A stretch of 64,000 nt of DNA from Microbacterium sp. LKL04 (GTDB lineage: Bacteria > Actinomycetota > Actinomycetes > Actinomycetales > Microbacteriaceae): contig NZ_LT627736.1 of assembly GCF_900102005.1 (NCBI RefSeq), positions 434,001 to 498,000 on the forward strand. The letters run 5' to 3'. The translations under genes and the position numbers were made by a program. The notes under the pieces were generated by a model. The model searched no databases. It saw only the letters and a list, made by a program, of their open reading frames with translations, and was not told the origin of the DNA. Positions 1 to 9,061 of the stretch are shown one piece after another. Each line of letters starts with the position of its first letter. Position 1 is the first letter of the stretch.

Positions 1-605
1 ACGATCGTGTACTGGCTCTTGAGCTCCTGGATGAGCTCCTCGATCGCGAAGGTCGAGATGGGGTCGAGGGCCGAGCAGGGCTCGTCCATAAGCAGGACGT
101 CGGGTGAGACGGCGATCGCACGCGCGATGCAGAGGCGCTGCTGCTGACCGCCCGAGAGGCCGGAGCCGGGCTTCTCGAGCCGGTCCTTGACCTCGTTCCA
201 GAGGTTCGCACCGCGCAGCGACTTCTCGACGAGGGCGTCGGCGTCCGACTTCGAGATCCGCGAGTTGTTGAGCTTCACGCCGGCCAGCACGTTGTCGCGG
301 ATCGACATCGTGGGGAACGGGTTCGGGCGCTGGAAGACCATGCCGATCTGGCGGCGCACGAGCACCGGGTCGACGCCCTGACCGTACAGGTCCTCGCCGT
401 CGAGCAGCACCTCACCCTCGACGCGGGCACCGGGGATGACCTCGTGCATGCGGTTGAGCGTGCGCAGGAACGTGGACTTGCCGCAACCGGATGGGCCGAT
501 GAAGGCGGTGACGCTGCGGGGCTCGATGTCGAGGGAGACGCCCTCCACGGCGAGGAAGTCGCTGTAGTAGACGTTGAGGTCGTTGACTTCGATGCTCTTG
601 GACAC
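1..605 (-). CDS. pstB: Phosphate ABC transporter ATP-binding protein PstB (3' end beyond window)
   Basis: This ATPase powers high-affinity phosphate import by the Pst ABC transporter at the inner face of the membrane. The visible 201 residues hold the Walker A motif GPSGCGKST (about 37-45), the ABC signature LSGGQQQR (about 150-157) and Walker B ending in DEP (about 174-176), all typical of PstB. The GTG start at 605 is chosen because the conserved N-terminus follows it at once and an AGAAAG-type ribosome site lies upstream; it is 30 bases after pstA. The gene is last in the visible order pstS-pstC-pstA-pstB. The C-terminus, including the switch histidine, lies outside the window. Identification is secure. 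Confidence 0.95.
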   Translation of the reverse strand, partial: MSKSIEVNDLNVYYSDFLAVEGVSLDIEPRSVTAFIGPSGCGKSTFLRTLNRMHEVIPGARVEGEVLLDGEDLYGQGVDPVLVRRQIGMVFQRPNPFPTMSIRDNVLAGVKLNNSRISKSDADALVEKSLRGANLWNEVKDRLEKPGSGLSGGQQQRLCIARAIAVSPDVLLMDEPCSALDPISTFAIEELIQELKSQYTI

Positions 606-635
606 TTCGGGGTGCTTTCTGTCGGATGCCGCGGG

Positions 636-1727
636 TCAGCGGCCGAACTTGGGGGCGAACTTCTTCGCGACGAAGCGTGCGATGAGGTTCAGCGCCATGA
701 CGATGATGATGAGCGTGAGCGCTCCGGCCCAGGCGCGCTCGAGCGCGGCGGGGATGTTCGTGCCGGGGTTCTGGAACTGGTCGTAGACGAACACCGGGAG
801 CGTCATCATGGGGCCGTCGAACGCGTTCATGTTGAGCGACTGGGTGAACCCGGCTGTCAGCAGAAGGGGCGCGGTCTCGCCGATGACGCGCGAGATCGAC
901 AGCATGATGCCCGTCGTGATGCCGGCGATCGAGGTGGGGAGGACGACCTTCACGATCGTCAGCCACTTCGGCACACCGAGGGCGTAGCTCGCCTCGCGCA
1001 ACTCGTTCGGAACCAGTCGCAGCATCTCCTCGCTGGAACGCACGACGACCGGGATCATCAGCACCGACAGGGCGAGCGAGCCCATGAAGCCGGTGTTGAG
1101 CCCCGGACCGAACAGCAGCGCGCACACGGCGACGATGAACAGACCCGCGACGATCGACGGGATGCCGGTCATCACGTCCACGAAGAAGGTGATCAGCTTC
1201 GCGACCCGGCCGCGGCCGTACTCGACGAGGTAGATCGAGGTCATGAGACCGATCGGCACCGAGATGACGGTCGCCCAGCCGGTCACGATGAGGGTGCCCC
1301 AGATCGCGTGGACGGCGCCGCCGCCTTCGCCCACGAAGTTGCGCATCGAGTTGGAGAAGAAGGTCGGGTCGAACCTGGCGACGCCGTTGACGATGACCGT
1401 GAACAGCAGCGAGATGAGCGGGAGCAGGGCGATCGTGAAGGCGATCGACACCAGCACGGTCGCGAGCCGGTCGGCGGCGCGGCGCCGCGTCTCGACGACG
1501 CTCGACAGGACGACGAGGACGATCGCGAACAGGACGACGCCCACGAAGGTGGCGCCGGCGATGTTGAAGTCGGCCACATCGCTGCCGCTGTTCATGATGG
1601 CGAACAGGATGCCGGACAGCACGAGCGCGCCGGCGAGCAGCACCCACGGCATCCACTTGGGCAGCTGTCCCGCGGTGAGCGAGTTGCCCACGGGCGTGCG
1701 GGTCTCGGAGCGGGTGAGGGTGGTCAT
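636..1727 (-). CDS. pstA: Phosphate ABC transporter permease PstA
   Basis: PstA is one of the two membrane channel subunits of the Pst phosphate importer. The 363-residue protein has the permease fold and an EAA-type coupling loop (ELREASYALGVPKW) near the C-terminal third, followed by the conserved ISRVIGETAPL segment. It carries an N-terminal extension of about 80 residues with two extra predicted membrane segments, making it longer than the roughly 290-residue enterobacterial protein. The start at 1727 is preferred because its ATG overlaps the pstC stop (TGATG), implying translational coupling. A longer reading starting at 1769 would run into pstC and has no supporting ribosome site. Confidence 0.95.
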   Translation of the reverse strand: MTTLTRSETRTPVGNSLTAGQLPKWMPWVLLAGALVLSGILFAIMNSGSDVADFNIAGATFVGVVLFAIVLVVLSSVVETRRRAADRLATVLVSIAFTIALLPLISLLFTVIVNGVARFDPTFFSNSMRNFVGEGGGAVHAIWGTLIVTGWATVISVPIGLMTSIYLVEYGRGRVAKLITFFVDVMTGIPSIVAGLFIVAVCALLFGPGLNTGFMGSLALSVLMIPVVVRSSEEMLRLVPNELREASYALGVPKWLTIVKVVLPTSIAGITTGIMLSISRVIGETAPLLLTAGFTQSLNMNAFDGPMMTLPVFVYDQFQNPGTNIPAALERAWAGALTLIIIVMALNLIARFVAKKFAPKFGR

Positions 1728-2689
1728 CAGTTCGCTCCAGAGAACTCGGCACGGCGGTTGACGACCCACCGGGCGATCGCGTTGACCGCGAAGGTCACGA
1801 TGAAGAGGATGAGGCCCGTCGCGATGAGGACGTTGACGCCGTCGCCGTACGCCTCACCGAAGTTCAGGGCGATGTTCGCGGGTATCGGCGTGGGGTTGTT
1901 CGAGTTGAGCACCTGGAACGTGACCGCACCCGTCGCCGAGAGGACCATCGTGACGGCCATCGTCTCGCCGAGCGCGCGGCCGAGGCCGAGCATCGCGCCC
2001 GAGACCATTCCGCCGCGGGCGAAGGGGAAGACGGCCATGCGGATCATCTCCCAGCGCGTCGCGCCGAGGGCGAGCGCCGCCTCCTCGTGGAGGACCGGCG
2101 TCTGCAGGAAGACCTCGCGCGTGATGGCGGTCATGATCGGCAGGATCATCACGGCGAGGACGAGGGATGCCGTGAGGATCGTCCGCCCGGTGGGGGAGAC
2201 CGCACCGGCGAAGAAGGGGATCCAGCCGAAGTTCTCGTTCAGCCAGACGTAGAACGGCTGCAGGAGCTGCGAGAAGACCAGCGCGCCCCACAGGCCGTAG
2301 ACGACCGACGGGATAGCGGCGAGCAGATCGATGACGTATCCGAGCACCGAGGCGAGCTTTCGCGGCGCATAGTGCGAGATGAAGAGGGCGATGCCGATCG
2401 CCAGCGGCGTCGCGACGACGAGTGCGATGACGGAGGCCCAGAGGGTGCCGAAGACGAACGGCCAGACGTACTCCCAGAACGGCTCACCGCTCAGGAACTG
2501 GGTCTCGTCGGGGTTCGCGGTGAAGGCCGGCACGCTTTCGACGATGAGGAAGAGCGTGACGGCGGCGAGGACGATCAGGATGATGATGCCCGCGCCCAGC
2601 GCGGTGCTCGAGAAGACGAGATCGCCACGTCGACGCGTCGGTCGCCGGGCGGTGTCCTGGTCGGCGACCAGTTCGGTGGTGGGGGGCAT
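1727..2689 (-). CDS. pstC: Phosphate ABC transporter permease PstC
   Basis: PstC pairs with PstA to form the phosphate channel. The 320-residue protein begins with about 35 cytoplasmic, partly basic residues (RRPTRRRGD), then has six predicted membrane segments and the EAA loop (EEAALALGATRWEM). The ATG at 2689 is chosen because GAGGA lies five bases upstream; an in-frame start 57 bases further upstream has no such site. The gene lies 82 bases downstream of pstS, and that gap holds a strong hairpin. The stop overlaps the pstA start. Confidence 0.95.
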   Translation of the reverse strand: MPPTTELVADQDTARRPTRRRGDLVFSSTALGAGIIILIVLAAVTLFLIVESVPAFTANPDETQFLSGEPFWEYVWPFVFGTLWASVIALVVATPLAIGIALFISHYAPRKLASVLGYVIDLLAAIPSVVYGLWGALVFSQLLQPFYVWLNENFGWIPFFAGAVSPTGRTILTASLVLAVMILPIMTAITREVFLQTPVLHEEAALALGATRWEMIRMAVFPFARGGMVSGAMLGLGRALGETMAVTMVLSATGAVTFQVLNSNNPTPIPANIALNFGEAYGDGVNVLIATGLILFIVTFAVNAIARWVVNRRAEFSGAN

Positions 2690-2725
2690 CGCAGTCCTCG
2701 GGTCGGAAGCGGGGCGGACGTGAGT

Positions 2726-2764
2726 GCTGCTGGTGGCTCCCGACAAGCGGGAGCCACCAGCAGC
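2726..2764 (-). terminator. Perfect 17-bp hairpin between pstS and pstC (partial terminator or mRNA stabiliser)
   Basis: Arms 2726-2742 and 2748-2764 are perfectly complementary over 17 base pairs around a 5-base loop. The hairpin starts eight bases after the pstS stop codon and ends well before the pstC ribosome site. No U-tract follows, so it is more likely an attenuator or a 3' end that protects pstS mRNA than a full terminator. This would give PstS in excess over the permease. Confidence 0.8.
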
Positions 2765-2771
2765 GAGGGTC

Positions 2772-3887
2772 TTACTTCTTGGCGCTGATCATGTCGATCG
2801 CGGTCTGGGCCTTCTCGGCGACCTCGGTCGACAGGGGAGCGGAGCCGGCAGCCTCGTTGGCGACCTTCTGGCCCTCTTCGCTGACGATGTACGAGAAGTA
2901 CGCCTTGACGATGTCGGCGGTGGCCGCATCCTCGTACTGCGCGCAGCCGATGAGGTAGCTCACGAGAGCGATCGGGTACGACCCGGCCGGTGCCTCGGCG
3001 GGGTCGACGTCGAAGACCAGGTCGCCGTCGGCGCGGCCCTCTTCGAGCGGCGACGACGCGACGAGCTCCGCAGCAGCCTCGGAGGAGAACGGCACGAAGT
3101 CGTCGCCGACCTTGACGGCGGCCGAGCCCAGCTCGCCGACGCGGGAGGCGTCGATGTAGCCGATCGTGCCCTGGCCGCCGTTGACGGCAGCCTCGACGCC
3201 CGAGGTCTGCTGTGCTGCCTCGGAGCGCGTGGTCTTGACGGGCCAGGCGTCGTCGTCCTCGTAGGGCCATGCATCCGGGGCGACGGCCGCGAGGTACGCG
3301 GTGAACGTGCCGGTGGTGCCCGACTCGTCGCCGCGGAAGACGGGAGTGATAGCCAGGTCCGGGAGCTCGACGCCCTCGTTGAGATCGGCGATCGCCGGGT
3401 CGTTCCACTTCTCGATCTTCTCGTTGAAGATGTTGCCGATGACCTCAGGAGTCAGGTTCAGCTCCTTGACGCCCTCGAGGTTGAAGACGACGGCGACGGG
3501 CGAGATGTAGGCGGGGACTTCGATGATGTCGGCCGTGGCGCACGCGCCGAACTTGCCGGCCGCGATCTCGTCGGTCTTGTACGCGCGGTCCGAGCCGATG
3601 AAGTTGCTGGAGCCCGCGATGAAGTTGTCGCGGCCGGTGCCCGAACCGGTCGGCTGGTAGTTGACCGTGACGTCCGGGTTCGCCGTCTGGAACGCAGCGG
3701 TCCACGCCTGCTGGGCCGCGCCCTGCGACGAGGCGCCGGTCGCCTTGACGGTGCCCGACAGCGAGGAGCCGCCGTCGGAGGGCTGGCCGCTGCCAGCAGG
3801 AGTGCCCTCGTTGGCCGCGCAGGCCGAGAGCGACAGGACGGCGACGGCTGCGACAGCGCCCACGCGGGCGATGCGGTTGAGCTTCAC
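2772..3887 (-). CDS. pstS: Periplasmic-type phosphate-binding lipoprotein PstS
   Basis: PstS captures phosphate outside the membrane and delivers it to PstC-PstA. The 371-residue protein has a short basic N-terminus, a hydrophobic segment and the lipobox LSAC with the acylated cysteine at residue 23, followed by a Gly/Ser-rich linker. Phosphate-site motifs TGASSQGA, GSGTGRDNFI and RGDESGTTGTF are present in the expected order. The start is GTG at 3887, with AAGGAA seven bases upstream. It is the first gene of the pst operon and lies behind a PHO-box array and a TAGCGT -10 box (3937-3942), so induction by phosphate limitation is expected. Confidence 0.96.
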   Translation of the reverse strand: MKLNRIARVGAVAAVAVLSLSACAANEGTPAGSGQPSDGGSSLSGTVKATGASSQGAAQQAWTAAFQTANPDVTVNYQPTGSGTGRDNFIAGSSNFIGSDRAYKTDEIAAGKFGACATADIIEVPAYISPVAVVFNLEGVKELNLTPEVIGNIFNEKIEKWNDPAIADLNEGVELPDLAITPVFRGDESGTTGTFTAYLAAVAPDAWPYEDDDAWPVKTTRSEAAQQTSGVEAAVNGGQGTIGYIDASRVGELGSAAVKVGDDFVPFSSEAAAELVASSPLEEGRADGDLVFDVDPAEAPAGSYPIALVSYLIGCAQYEDAATADIVKAYFSYIVSEEGQKVANEAAGSAPLSTEVAEKAQTAIDMISAKK

Positions 3888-3936
3888 GTGTGATTTCCTT
3901 CGGGTGATCGGGACACCCCGGTGCGGGGCTGGCTCG

Positions 3937-3991
3937 ACGCTAAGAGCCGCCGGTGACCAGGTTCCGCTCCGGAGGTGAACGACAGGTGAAC
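3937..3991 (-). promoter_or_regulatory. PHO-box repeats and -10 box of the pstS promoter
   Basis: Read on the minus strand there are two exact GTTCACC units (3985-3991 and 3974-3980) exactly 11 bp apart, and a third GGTCACC unit (3952-3958) a further 22 bp on, so it lies on the same 11-bp phase. A TAGCGT -10 box at 3937-3942 follows nine bases later. Streptomyces PhoP and mycobacterial RegX3 bind direct repeats of this GTTCACC kind. The regx3-like gene in this window is the likely partner; binding is inferred. Confidence 0.8.
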
Positions 3992-4022
3992 GGACCCGGT
4001 CCGAACGGGTCCGTCTGTCGGA

Positions 4023-4961
4023 TCACACCTGCGGCGCGTGCGTCTCGATCGCGACGATCCCGGATCCGGGGTTCGTCGCCGAGAGGTGGACGACCGAGAA
4101 GGCGCCCGGTTCGAGGGACGACGCGGCGCCGAGGTACGAGCCCTTCACCGTTCCCGTCGCCAGCGCGATCTCGTGCATCACGTCGGGGAGGACCGGCCGG
4201 TGCGAGCACAGCACCGCTGGCTTTCGCGCCCGCACGCGCGTGCCGACGAGAGTGCGCGCGTCCGCGGTCCCGGCATCCCAGGCATCCTGCGAGATCGCGG
4301 CGGTACGACGGATGTCGCGGCGCAGCGACTTCGCCAGCGGGGTGACAGTGTCGACGCACCGCACCGCGTCGCTCGAGTACACGCGGCGCACCCCGAAGGC
4401 CCGGAGCGGTCCGACGATCGCCTTCGCCTGCTTCTTGCCGCGAGGGGAGAGGGTGCGCGCGGCATCCTCTCCCGACCAGTCATCGCGCGGAGTCGCCTTC
4501 GCGTGACGCAGCACCACCAGGGGGAAGGTCTCGAGCACGCCGTCGTCCACGAGGCGAAGGAAGTTCTCGAGGATCTCGACGTCAACGGGGTAACTCAGCT
4601 TGCCGAGCGCTTTGCGCGCCGGCATCCATTCCAGTGCGGCGATCTCGCGGTTCGGGACGAACGCGGACTCGCGGATGGCCTTCTCGGTCGCCTGCGCGCT
4701 CCAGTAGTGCACGATCTTCGTCCGCTTGCTCGGCAGGCGATAGTTCGAGATCCCGACGGGCACGCCGAGGTGCACACGGATGCCGGTCTCCTCGTGGATC
4801 TCGCGCACGGCCGTCTCGGCGAGCGTCTCCCCGGGATCGACTTTGCCCTTGGGCAGGGTGACGTCGCGGTACTTGGTGCGGTGGATGGCGAGCACGAGGA
4901 GCTTGCCGTCGAGCATCCGCCACACCACGCCGCCGGCGGCGTAGACCGCGGTTTCGGTCAT
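4023..4961 (-). CDS. MutT1-like Nudix hydrolase fused to a histidine-phosphatase domain
   Basis: The 312-residue protein has two domains. The N-terminal Nudix domain holds a complete Nudix box at about 39-61 (G-x5-E-x7-REIHEETGI). The C-terminal half starts with a phosphatase RHAK motif at 152-155. This architecture matches mycobacterial MutT1, which degrades oxidised guanine nucleotides and dinucleoside polyphosphates. Adjacency to ppk is also mycobacterial gene order and hints at a polyphosphate or nucleotide link. The ATG overlaps the ppk stop by four bases (ATGA), so the two are probably translated together. Substrate choice is inferred from the family. Confidence 0.88.
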   Translation of the reverse strand: MTETAVYAAGGVVWRMLDGKLLVLAIHRTKYRDVTLPKGKVDPGETLAETAVREIHEETGIRVHLGVPVGISNYRLPSKRTKIVHYWSAQATEKAIRESAFVPNREIAALEWMPARKALGKLSYPVDVEILENFLRLVDDGVLETFPLVVLRHAKATPRDDWSGEDAARTLSPRGKKQAKAIVGPLRAFGVRRVYSSDAVRCVDTVTPLAKSLRRDIRRTAAISQDAWDAGTADARTLVGTRVRARKPAVLCSHRPVLPDVMHEIALATGTVKGSYLGAASSLEPGAFSVVHLSATNPGSGIVAIETHAPQV

Positions 4962-7126
4962 CGCACCGCCCGCTGGCGCCGCCGGCGCAGGACGTCCGAC
5001 ATCGTCTTCTCCTGCAGGTCGACGAGCGGCGTGCCGTCGGCGCCCAGGTGACGACGCGTCCATTCGCCCTCGGCACCGAGGTGCCACGAGCTCGTGCCGT
5101 CGTCCATCGCGAGGTCGAACAGCGCCAGCAGCTCGGTCACGTGGGCCGGCTCCATGACGCGCACGAGCGCCTCGACACGACGGTCGAGGTTCCGATGCAT
5201 CATGTCGGCGCTGCCGATGTAGACCTGCGGCTCCCCGCCGTGCGCGAACGCGAAGATCCGGGAGTGCTCGAGGTAGCGGCCGAGGATCGAGCGGACCGTG
5301 ATGTTGTCGCTCACCCCGGGCAGATCGGAGCGCAGGGAGCAGATGCCGCGCACCCACACGTCGACCTTCACGCCGGCCTGGCTCGCCCGGTACAGCGCGT
5401 CGATGATCTGCTCGTCGACCATCGAGTTCACCTTGATGCGCACGTAGGCGGGCTTGCCGTCCAGCGCGTTGCGGCGTTCGGCGTCGATGAGGCGCAGCAG
5501 TCCCTTGCGCAGGTGCAGGGGAGCGACGAGCAGGCGCTTGAACTTCTTCTCGATCGCGTACCCGCTGAGTTCGTTGAACAGACGGGTGAGGTCGCGACCG
5601 ACCTGCTCGTTCGCCGTGAACAGCCCGTAGTCCTCGTAGATGCGGCTCGTCTTCGGGTTGTAGTTGCCCGTGCCGATGTGGCTGTAGCTGCGAAGGGCGC
5701 CGTCCTCCTCGCGGATCACGTGCAGGAGTTTGCAGTGCGTCTTCAGTCCGACGAGGCCGTAGACGACGTGGACGCCGGCCTTCTCGAGCGTGCGAGCCCA
5801 CCCGATGTTCGCCGCTTCGTCGAAGCGCGCCTTCACCTCGACGAGGGCGAGCACCTGCTTGCCGTTCTCCGCCGCGTTGATGAGGGCCTCGACGATCGGG
5901 CTGTCGCCCGAGGTGCGGTATAGCGTCTGCTTGATCGCGAGCACGTGGGGGTCGCGGGCGGCCTGCTGCAGGAACGAGACGACGCTCGTCGTGAACGACT
6001 CGTACGGGTGGTGGACGAGGATGTCCTCCTTGCGGATGGCGGCGAACAGGTCCGCGCGTCCGTTCTGCTCGGCGGGCTGGAAGGGCGTCGCCGTCTTCGG
6101 TACGTGCGCGGGGTAGCGCAGGTCGGGCCGCTCGATCTGCGACAGCGAGAACAGGCCGCGCAGATCCAATGGCGCGGGCAGTCGGTAGACGTCGTTCTCG
6201 GTGATGTCGAGCTCGTCGAGCAGCAGCGACAGGGTGACGTCGTCCATGTCCTCGGTGATCTCGAGGCGGATCGGCGGACCGAACCGGCGACGCAGCAACT
6301 CCGCTTCGAGCGCCTGGATGAGGTTCTCGGTCTCGTCCTCCTCGATCACGACGTCCTCGTTGCGGGTGAGGCGGAACGTGTGGTGCTCGAGGATCTCCAT
6401 GCCGGGGAAGAGGTCGCCGAGGTTCTCGGAGATCAGCTCTTCGAGCGGGAGGTAGCGGACGGTGTTGCCGTCCTTCCGGACCTCGACGAGGCGCGGCATC
6501 ATCGGGGGCACCTTGAGACGCGCGAACTCCTGGCGTCCGGTCCGCGCGTTGCGGATGCGGATCGCGAGATTGAGTGAGAGCCCCGAGATGTAGGGGAACG
6601 GGTGCGCCGGGTCGACTGCCAGCGGCATGAGCACCGGGAACACCTGCGACGAGAAGTAGTCGTAGAGGATCTCGCGTTCCTCATCCGACAGATCGGCCCA
6701 CGACACGACCTCGATGCCGGACTCGGCGAGGGCGGGCCGCACCTGCTTCGACCAGACCGCGGCGTGGCGCTCCTGCAGCGCGTGCGCGGCGGTGGCGAGG
6801 TCGGCGAGCACGTCGAGGGGAGCGCGCCCCACGTTGGTGGGAACCGCGAGTCCGGTGAGGATGCGGCGCTTCAGACCCGCGACGCGCACCATGAAGAACT
6901 CGTCGAGGTTGCTCGCGAAGATCGCCAGGAAGTTCGCGCGTTCGAGCGTGGGCAGGTTCGGATCCTCGGCCAGCTCCAGTACGCGCTGATTGAAGGCGAG
7001 CCAGCTGAGCTCGCGGTCGAGGTAGCGGTTGTCGGGCAGTTGCGAGTCGTACGCCTCGACGACGTCGTCGAAGTCGTCGTCGTCCGCGTCGCCCAGTCCG
7101 GAGTCGTGAACCTGGGTGTCGATCAT
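4958..7126 (-). CDS. ppk: Polyphosphate kinase Ppk1
   Basis: Ppk1 reversibly moves the gamma-phosphate of ATP onto polyphosphate chains. The 722-residue length fits actinobacterial Ppk1. The catalytic histidine is expected at His464 in the LKTHCKLL motif, with the conserved SHIGTGNYN segment right after (His483). The N-terminus has an acidic stretch (DADDDDFDD) before the conserved RELSWLAFN motif. The ATG at 7126 is used; a GTG two codons upstream is possible and no strong ribosome site decides between them. It lies downstream of the GlnR-like gene and overlaps the MutT1-like gene, making it part of the phosphate block. Confidence 0.95.
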   Translation of the reverse strand: MIDTQVHDSGLGDADDDDFDDVVEAYDSQLPDNRYLDRELSWLAFNQRVLELAEDPNLPTLERANFLAIFASNLDEFFMVRVAGLKRRILTGLAVPTNVGRAPLDVLADLATAAHALQERHAAVWSKQVRPALAESGIEVVSWADLSDEEREILYDYFSSQVFPVLMPLAVDPAHPFPYISGLSLNLAIRIRNARTGRQEFARLKVPPMMPRLVEVRKDGNTVRYLPLEELISENLGDLFPGMEILEHHTFRLTRNEDVVIEEDETENLIQALEAELLRRRFGPPIRLEITEDMDDVTLSLLLDELDITENDVYRLPAPLDLRGLFSLSQIERPDLRYPAHVPKTATPFQPAEQNGRADLFAAIRKEDILVHHPYESFTTSVVSFLQQAARDPHVLAIKQTLYRTSGDSPIVEALINAAENGKQVLALVEVKARFDEAANIGWARTLEKAGVHVVYGLVGLKTHCKLLHVIREEDGALRSYSHIGTGNYNPKTSRIYEDYGLFTANEQVGRDLTRLFNELSGYAIEKKFKRLLVAPLHLRKGLLRLIDAERRNALDGKPAYVRIKVNSMVDEQIIDALYRASQAGVKVDVWVRGICSLRSDLPGVSDNITVRSILGRYLEHSRIFAFAHGGEPQVYIGSADMMHRNLDRRVEALVRVMEPAHVTELLALFDLAMDDGTSSWHLGAEGEWTRRHLGADGTPLVDLQEKTMSDVLRRRRQRAVR

Positions 7127-7193
7127 CCCCACATCATTGCAGGGCGACGTGTCCCATGCGTGAACACGACGGACGGATGCCGCTGTGTCGGCC

Positions 7194-7880
7194 TCAGGCG
7201 GGCGCGCCGGGCAGCTGGTCGTCCTCGTACACGTTGAAGCGATAGCCCACGTTGCGGACGGTGCCGATGAGCTGCTCGAGGTCGCCGAGCTTGGCGCGCA
7301 GACGTCGGACGTGGACGTCGACGGTGCGGGTGCCGCCGAAGTAGTCGTATCCCCAGACCTCGCTGAGCAACTGCTCGCGGGTGAAGACCCGGGACGGATG
7401 CGTCGCGAAGAAGTGCAGGAGCTGGAACTCCTTGTAGGTGAGGTCGAGCGGCCTCCCGTGCACCTTCGCCGAGTAAGAGGACTCGTCGATGCTGATGCCC
7501 GAGGTCTGGATGCGCGTCGACACCTGCTCCTTCGAGACGCGACCGACGGCGAGGCGGATGCGGGCGTCGACCTCGGCGGGACCGGCGGTGACGAGGATGA
7601 CGTCGTCGATGCCCCAGTCGGGTGAGACGGCGGTGAGGCCGCCCTCGGTGACGACGAGCACGAGCGGAGAGTCGAGCCCCGTCGTCGTGAGGATCTTGCA
7701 GAGGGACTTCGCTCCGACGAGGTCCTTGCGCGCATCCACGAAGACGACGTCCGCGTTCGGGGCGTTCACCAGCTGCGCGGCTTCGGCGGGGATCTGCCGG
7801 ACGCGGTGGCTGAGGAGCTCGAGGGCGGGCAGGACGGAGTCGCCGCCGGCGGCGGAGCTCAGGACGAGCAGCTGTGCCAA
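7194..7880 (-). CDS. glnR: GlnR-like OmpR-family transcriptional regulator
   Basis: The 228-residue protein has an atypical receiver domain (about 1-120) and an OmpR-type winged-helix DNA-binding domain (about 125-220, with [19 protein letters not shown] and TVRNVGYRF). Strings such as [14 protein letters not shown] and TAGPAEV match actinobacterial GlnR, the orphan regulator of nitrogen assimilation. The start is TTG at 7880, with GGAGGG six bases upstream. A TAAGAT -10 box (7917-7922) and a perfect palindrome (7905-7916) lie upstream. GlnR beside phosphate genes also occurs in mycobacteria, suggesting nitrogen-phosphate cross-talk. Family is confident; exact orthology is likely. Confidence 0.85.
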   Translation of the reverse strand: MAQLLVLSSAAGGDSVLPALELLSHRVRQIPAEAAQLVNAPNADVVFVDARKDLVGAKSLCKILTTTGLDSPLVLVVTEGGLTAVSPDWGIDDVILVTAGPAEVDARIRLAVGRVSKEQVSTRIQTSGISIDESSYSAKVHGRPLDLTYKEFQLLHFFATHPSRVFTREQLLSEVWGYDYFGGTRTVDVHVRRLRAKLGDLEQLIGTVRNVGYRFNVYEDDQLPGAPA

Positions 7881-7904
7881 GGAGGACCCTCCGGTGCAGA
7901 CTCG

Positions 7905-7922
7905 GAAACGCGTTTCATCTTA
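7905..7922 (-). promoter_or_regulatory. -10 box and 12-bp palindrome upstream of the GlnR-like gene
   Basis: On the minus strand a TAAGAT -10 box (7917-7922) is followed at once by the perfect palindrome GAAACGCGTTTC (7905-7916), which would cover the transcription start. A repressor bound there would block initiation. The CG-centred sequence resembles LacI-family operators and contains a GAAAC half-site as in GlnR boxes, but not the full GlnR spacing. The cognate protein is unknown. Confidence 0.5.
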
Positions 7923-7990
7923 GGGGTACCCCCGGCAGGCGCCGTGTCGCCGCCGGTGCACCCGCCCGCGCTGTGCGCAACAATGGGACC

Positions 7991-8284
7991 ATGACCGCGC
8001 CCGAGATCCTGCCCCGTCGTCGGATCGCCGGCGTCATCGCGGTCTGGGTGGTCGCCGCCCTCGTCGCGCTCGCCGTCGGCGTCTTCGTCGAACCGGACTG
8101 GCGCGGCGCGTGGCTGCTCGTCGGCTTCGGCCTCTGCTTCTTCGTCGCCTTCGCGGTCCAGCTCGCCTCGGGCCGGTCGCAGGGCTTCATCGTCCGCATC
8201 GCGGCGAGCGTCCTCGGTGCCCTGGCCGTCATGGGCCTGCTCGGTGCCGGCTTCGCGCTCGCCGAGCTCCTTGCCGGCTTCTGA
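7991..8284 (+). CDS. Small three-helix membrane protein
   Basis: This 97-residue protein has about three hydrophobic helices (residues about 13-32, 41-60 and 70-92) separated by short charged turns, and no motif I recognise. The ATG at 7991 is chosen because hydrophobic coding begins shortly after; there is no ribosome site, and an AACAAT element six bases upstream would fit a leaderless start. It is divergent from the GlnR-like gene. Function is unknown. Confidence 0.7.
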   Translation: MTAPEILPRRRIAGVIAVWVVAALVALAVGVFVEPDWRGAWLLVGFGLCFFVAFAVQLASGRSQGFIVRIAASVLGALAVMGLLGAGFALAELLAGF

Positions 8285-8337
8285 GCCGGCGGTATCCGTC
8301 GACCGCACCCGCGTCCGCGGCGGCTAAAGTGGACGGC

Positions 8338-8451
8338 ATGGATCTCGTCGCACTCGAACTCTTCTTCGTCGGGCTGCTCGGCCTCGCATCGCTCGCGATC
8401 GCGTTCGTGTCCGGCGTCGTGGTGTGGAACCTCTACCGCGGTCAGCGCTGA
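8338..8451 (+). CDS. 37-residue single-span membrane protein
   Basis: This tiny protein has one hydrophobic helix (about residues 3-31) ending in the polar tail WNLYRGQR, so it is probably a membrane-anchored small protein. The support for its being real is the promoter: TAAAGT at 8325-8330 lies exactly seven bases before the ATG, the leaderless arrangement seen at many other genes here. It ends four bases before the nitrobindin start and is likely co-transcribed with it. Function is unknown. Confidence 0.6.
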   Translation: MDLVALELFFVGLLGLASLAIAFVSGVVVWNLYRGQR

Positions 8452-8455
8452 GACC

Positions 8456-9061
8456 GTGATCGATCTGCCGACCGACCTTCCGGCTGATCTGGTCCCGCTC
8501 TCCTGGCTCATCGGGGTCTGGGAAGGCACCGGCGTCCTCGAATACGACGCGCAGGGTCGGACCATGTCAGGCGAGTTCTCCCACCGCGTGAGCTTCAGCC
8601 ACGACGGCGGGGACGCGCTCAACTACGCGGCGACCGCATGGTTCGAGGATGCCGACGGCACCCGCCACGACCTCGTCGCCGAGACGGGCTTCTGGCGTCT
8701 GTCCCGTCCCTCGACGGAGCAGGACGCAGGACCGGCACTTCTTCCGGCCCTCGCCCCCCGTGACGCGGCCCGGACCGTGGACGACGTCGAGGCGCTGCGC
8801 GCCGACGGCGGCGGGTTCGAGATCGAAGTGGCGCTCGTCCACTCCGACGGGATCAGCGAGCTCTACCTCGGACAGGTCCGCGGCCCGCGCATCGACATCG
8901 CGACCGATGCGATCGTGCGTCCCGCCGGTGCGAAGGACTACTCGTCCGCCACCCGGATGTACGGCCTCGTCGACGGCCACCTGCTCTGGGCCTGGGACAT
9001 CGCGGCCCTCGGCACCGCACTGTCGTCGCACGCCTCCGCGCGGCTGGCGAGGGTCCAGTGA
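8456..9061 (+). CDS. Nitrobindin-like heme-binding beta-barrel (FABP/DUF1794 family)
   Basis: The 201-residue protein starts with the nitrobindin signature GxWxGxG (GVWEGTG, residues 20-26) and continues as an all-beta sequence. A histidine near the C-terminus (His192, in SSHASARL) matches the heme-ligand position of actinobacterial nitrobindins. Members bind ferric heme and act in nitric oxide or peroxynitrite chemistry. The GTG start at 8456 directly precedes the conserved fold. The stop overlaps the next gene by four bases (GTGA), so it is probably coupled to the YgfZ-type gene, which handles iron-sulfur chemistry. Confidence 0.85.
   Translation: MIDLPTDLPADLVPLSWLIGVWEGTGVLEYDAQGRTMSGEFSHRVSFSHDGGDALNYAATAWFEDADGTRHDLVAETGFWRLSRPSTEQDAGPALLPALAPRDAARTVDDVEALRADGGGFEIEVALVHSDGISELYLGQVRGPRIDIATDAIVRPAGAKDYSSATRMYGLVDGHLLWAWDIAALGTALSSHASARLARVQ

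Noticed and set aside
444..2252. Long plus-strand open frame antisense to pstB, pstA and part of pstC
   Set aside because: Asp/Arg/Glu-rich, without domains or a ribosome site. Such frames are common opposite high-GC genes.
7127..7193. PHO box upstream of ppk
   Set aside because: Only one imperfect CGTGAAC unit is present, without an 11-bp partner.
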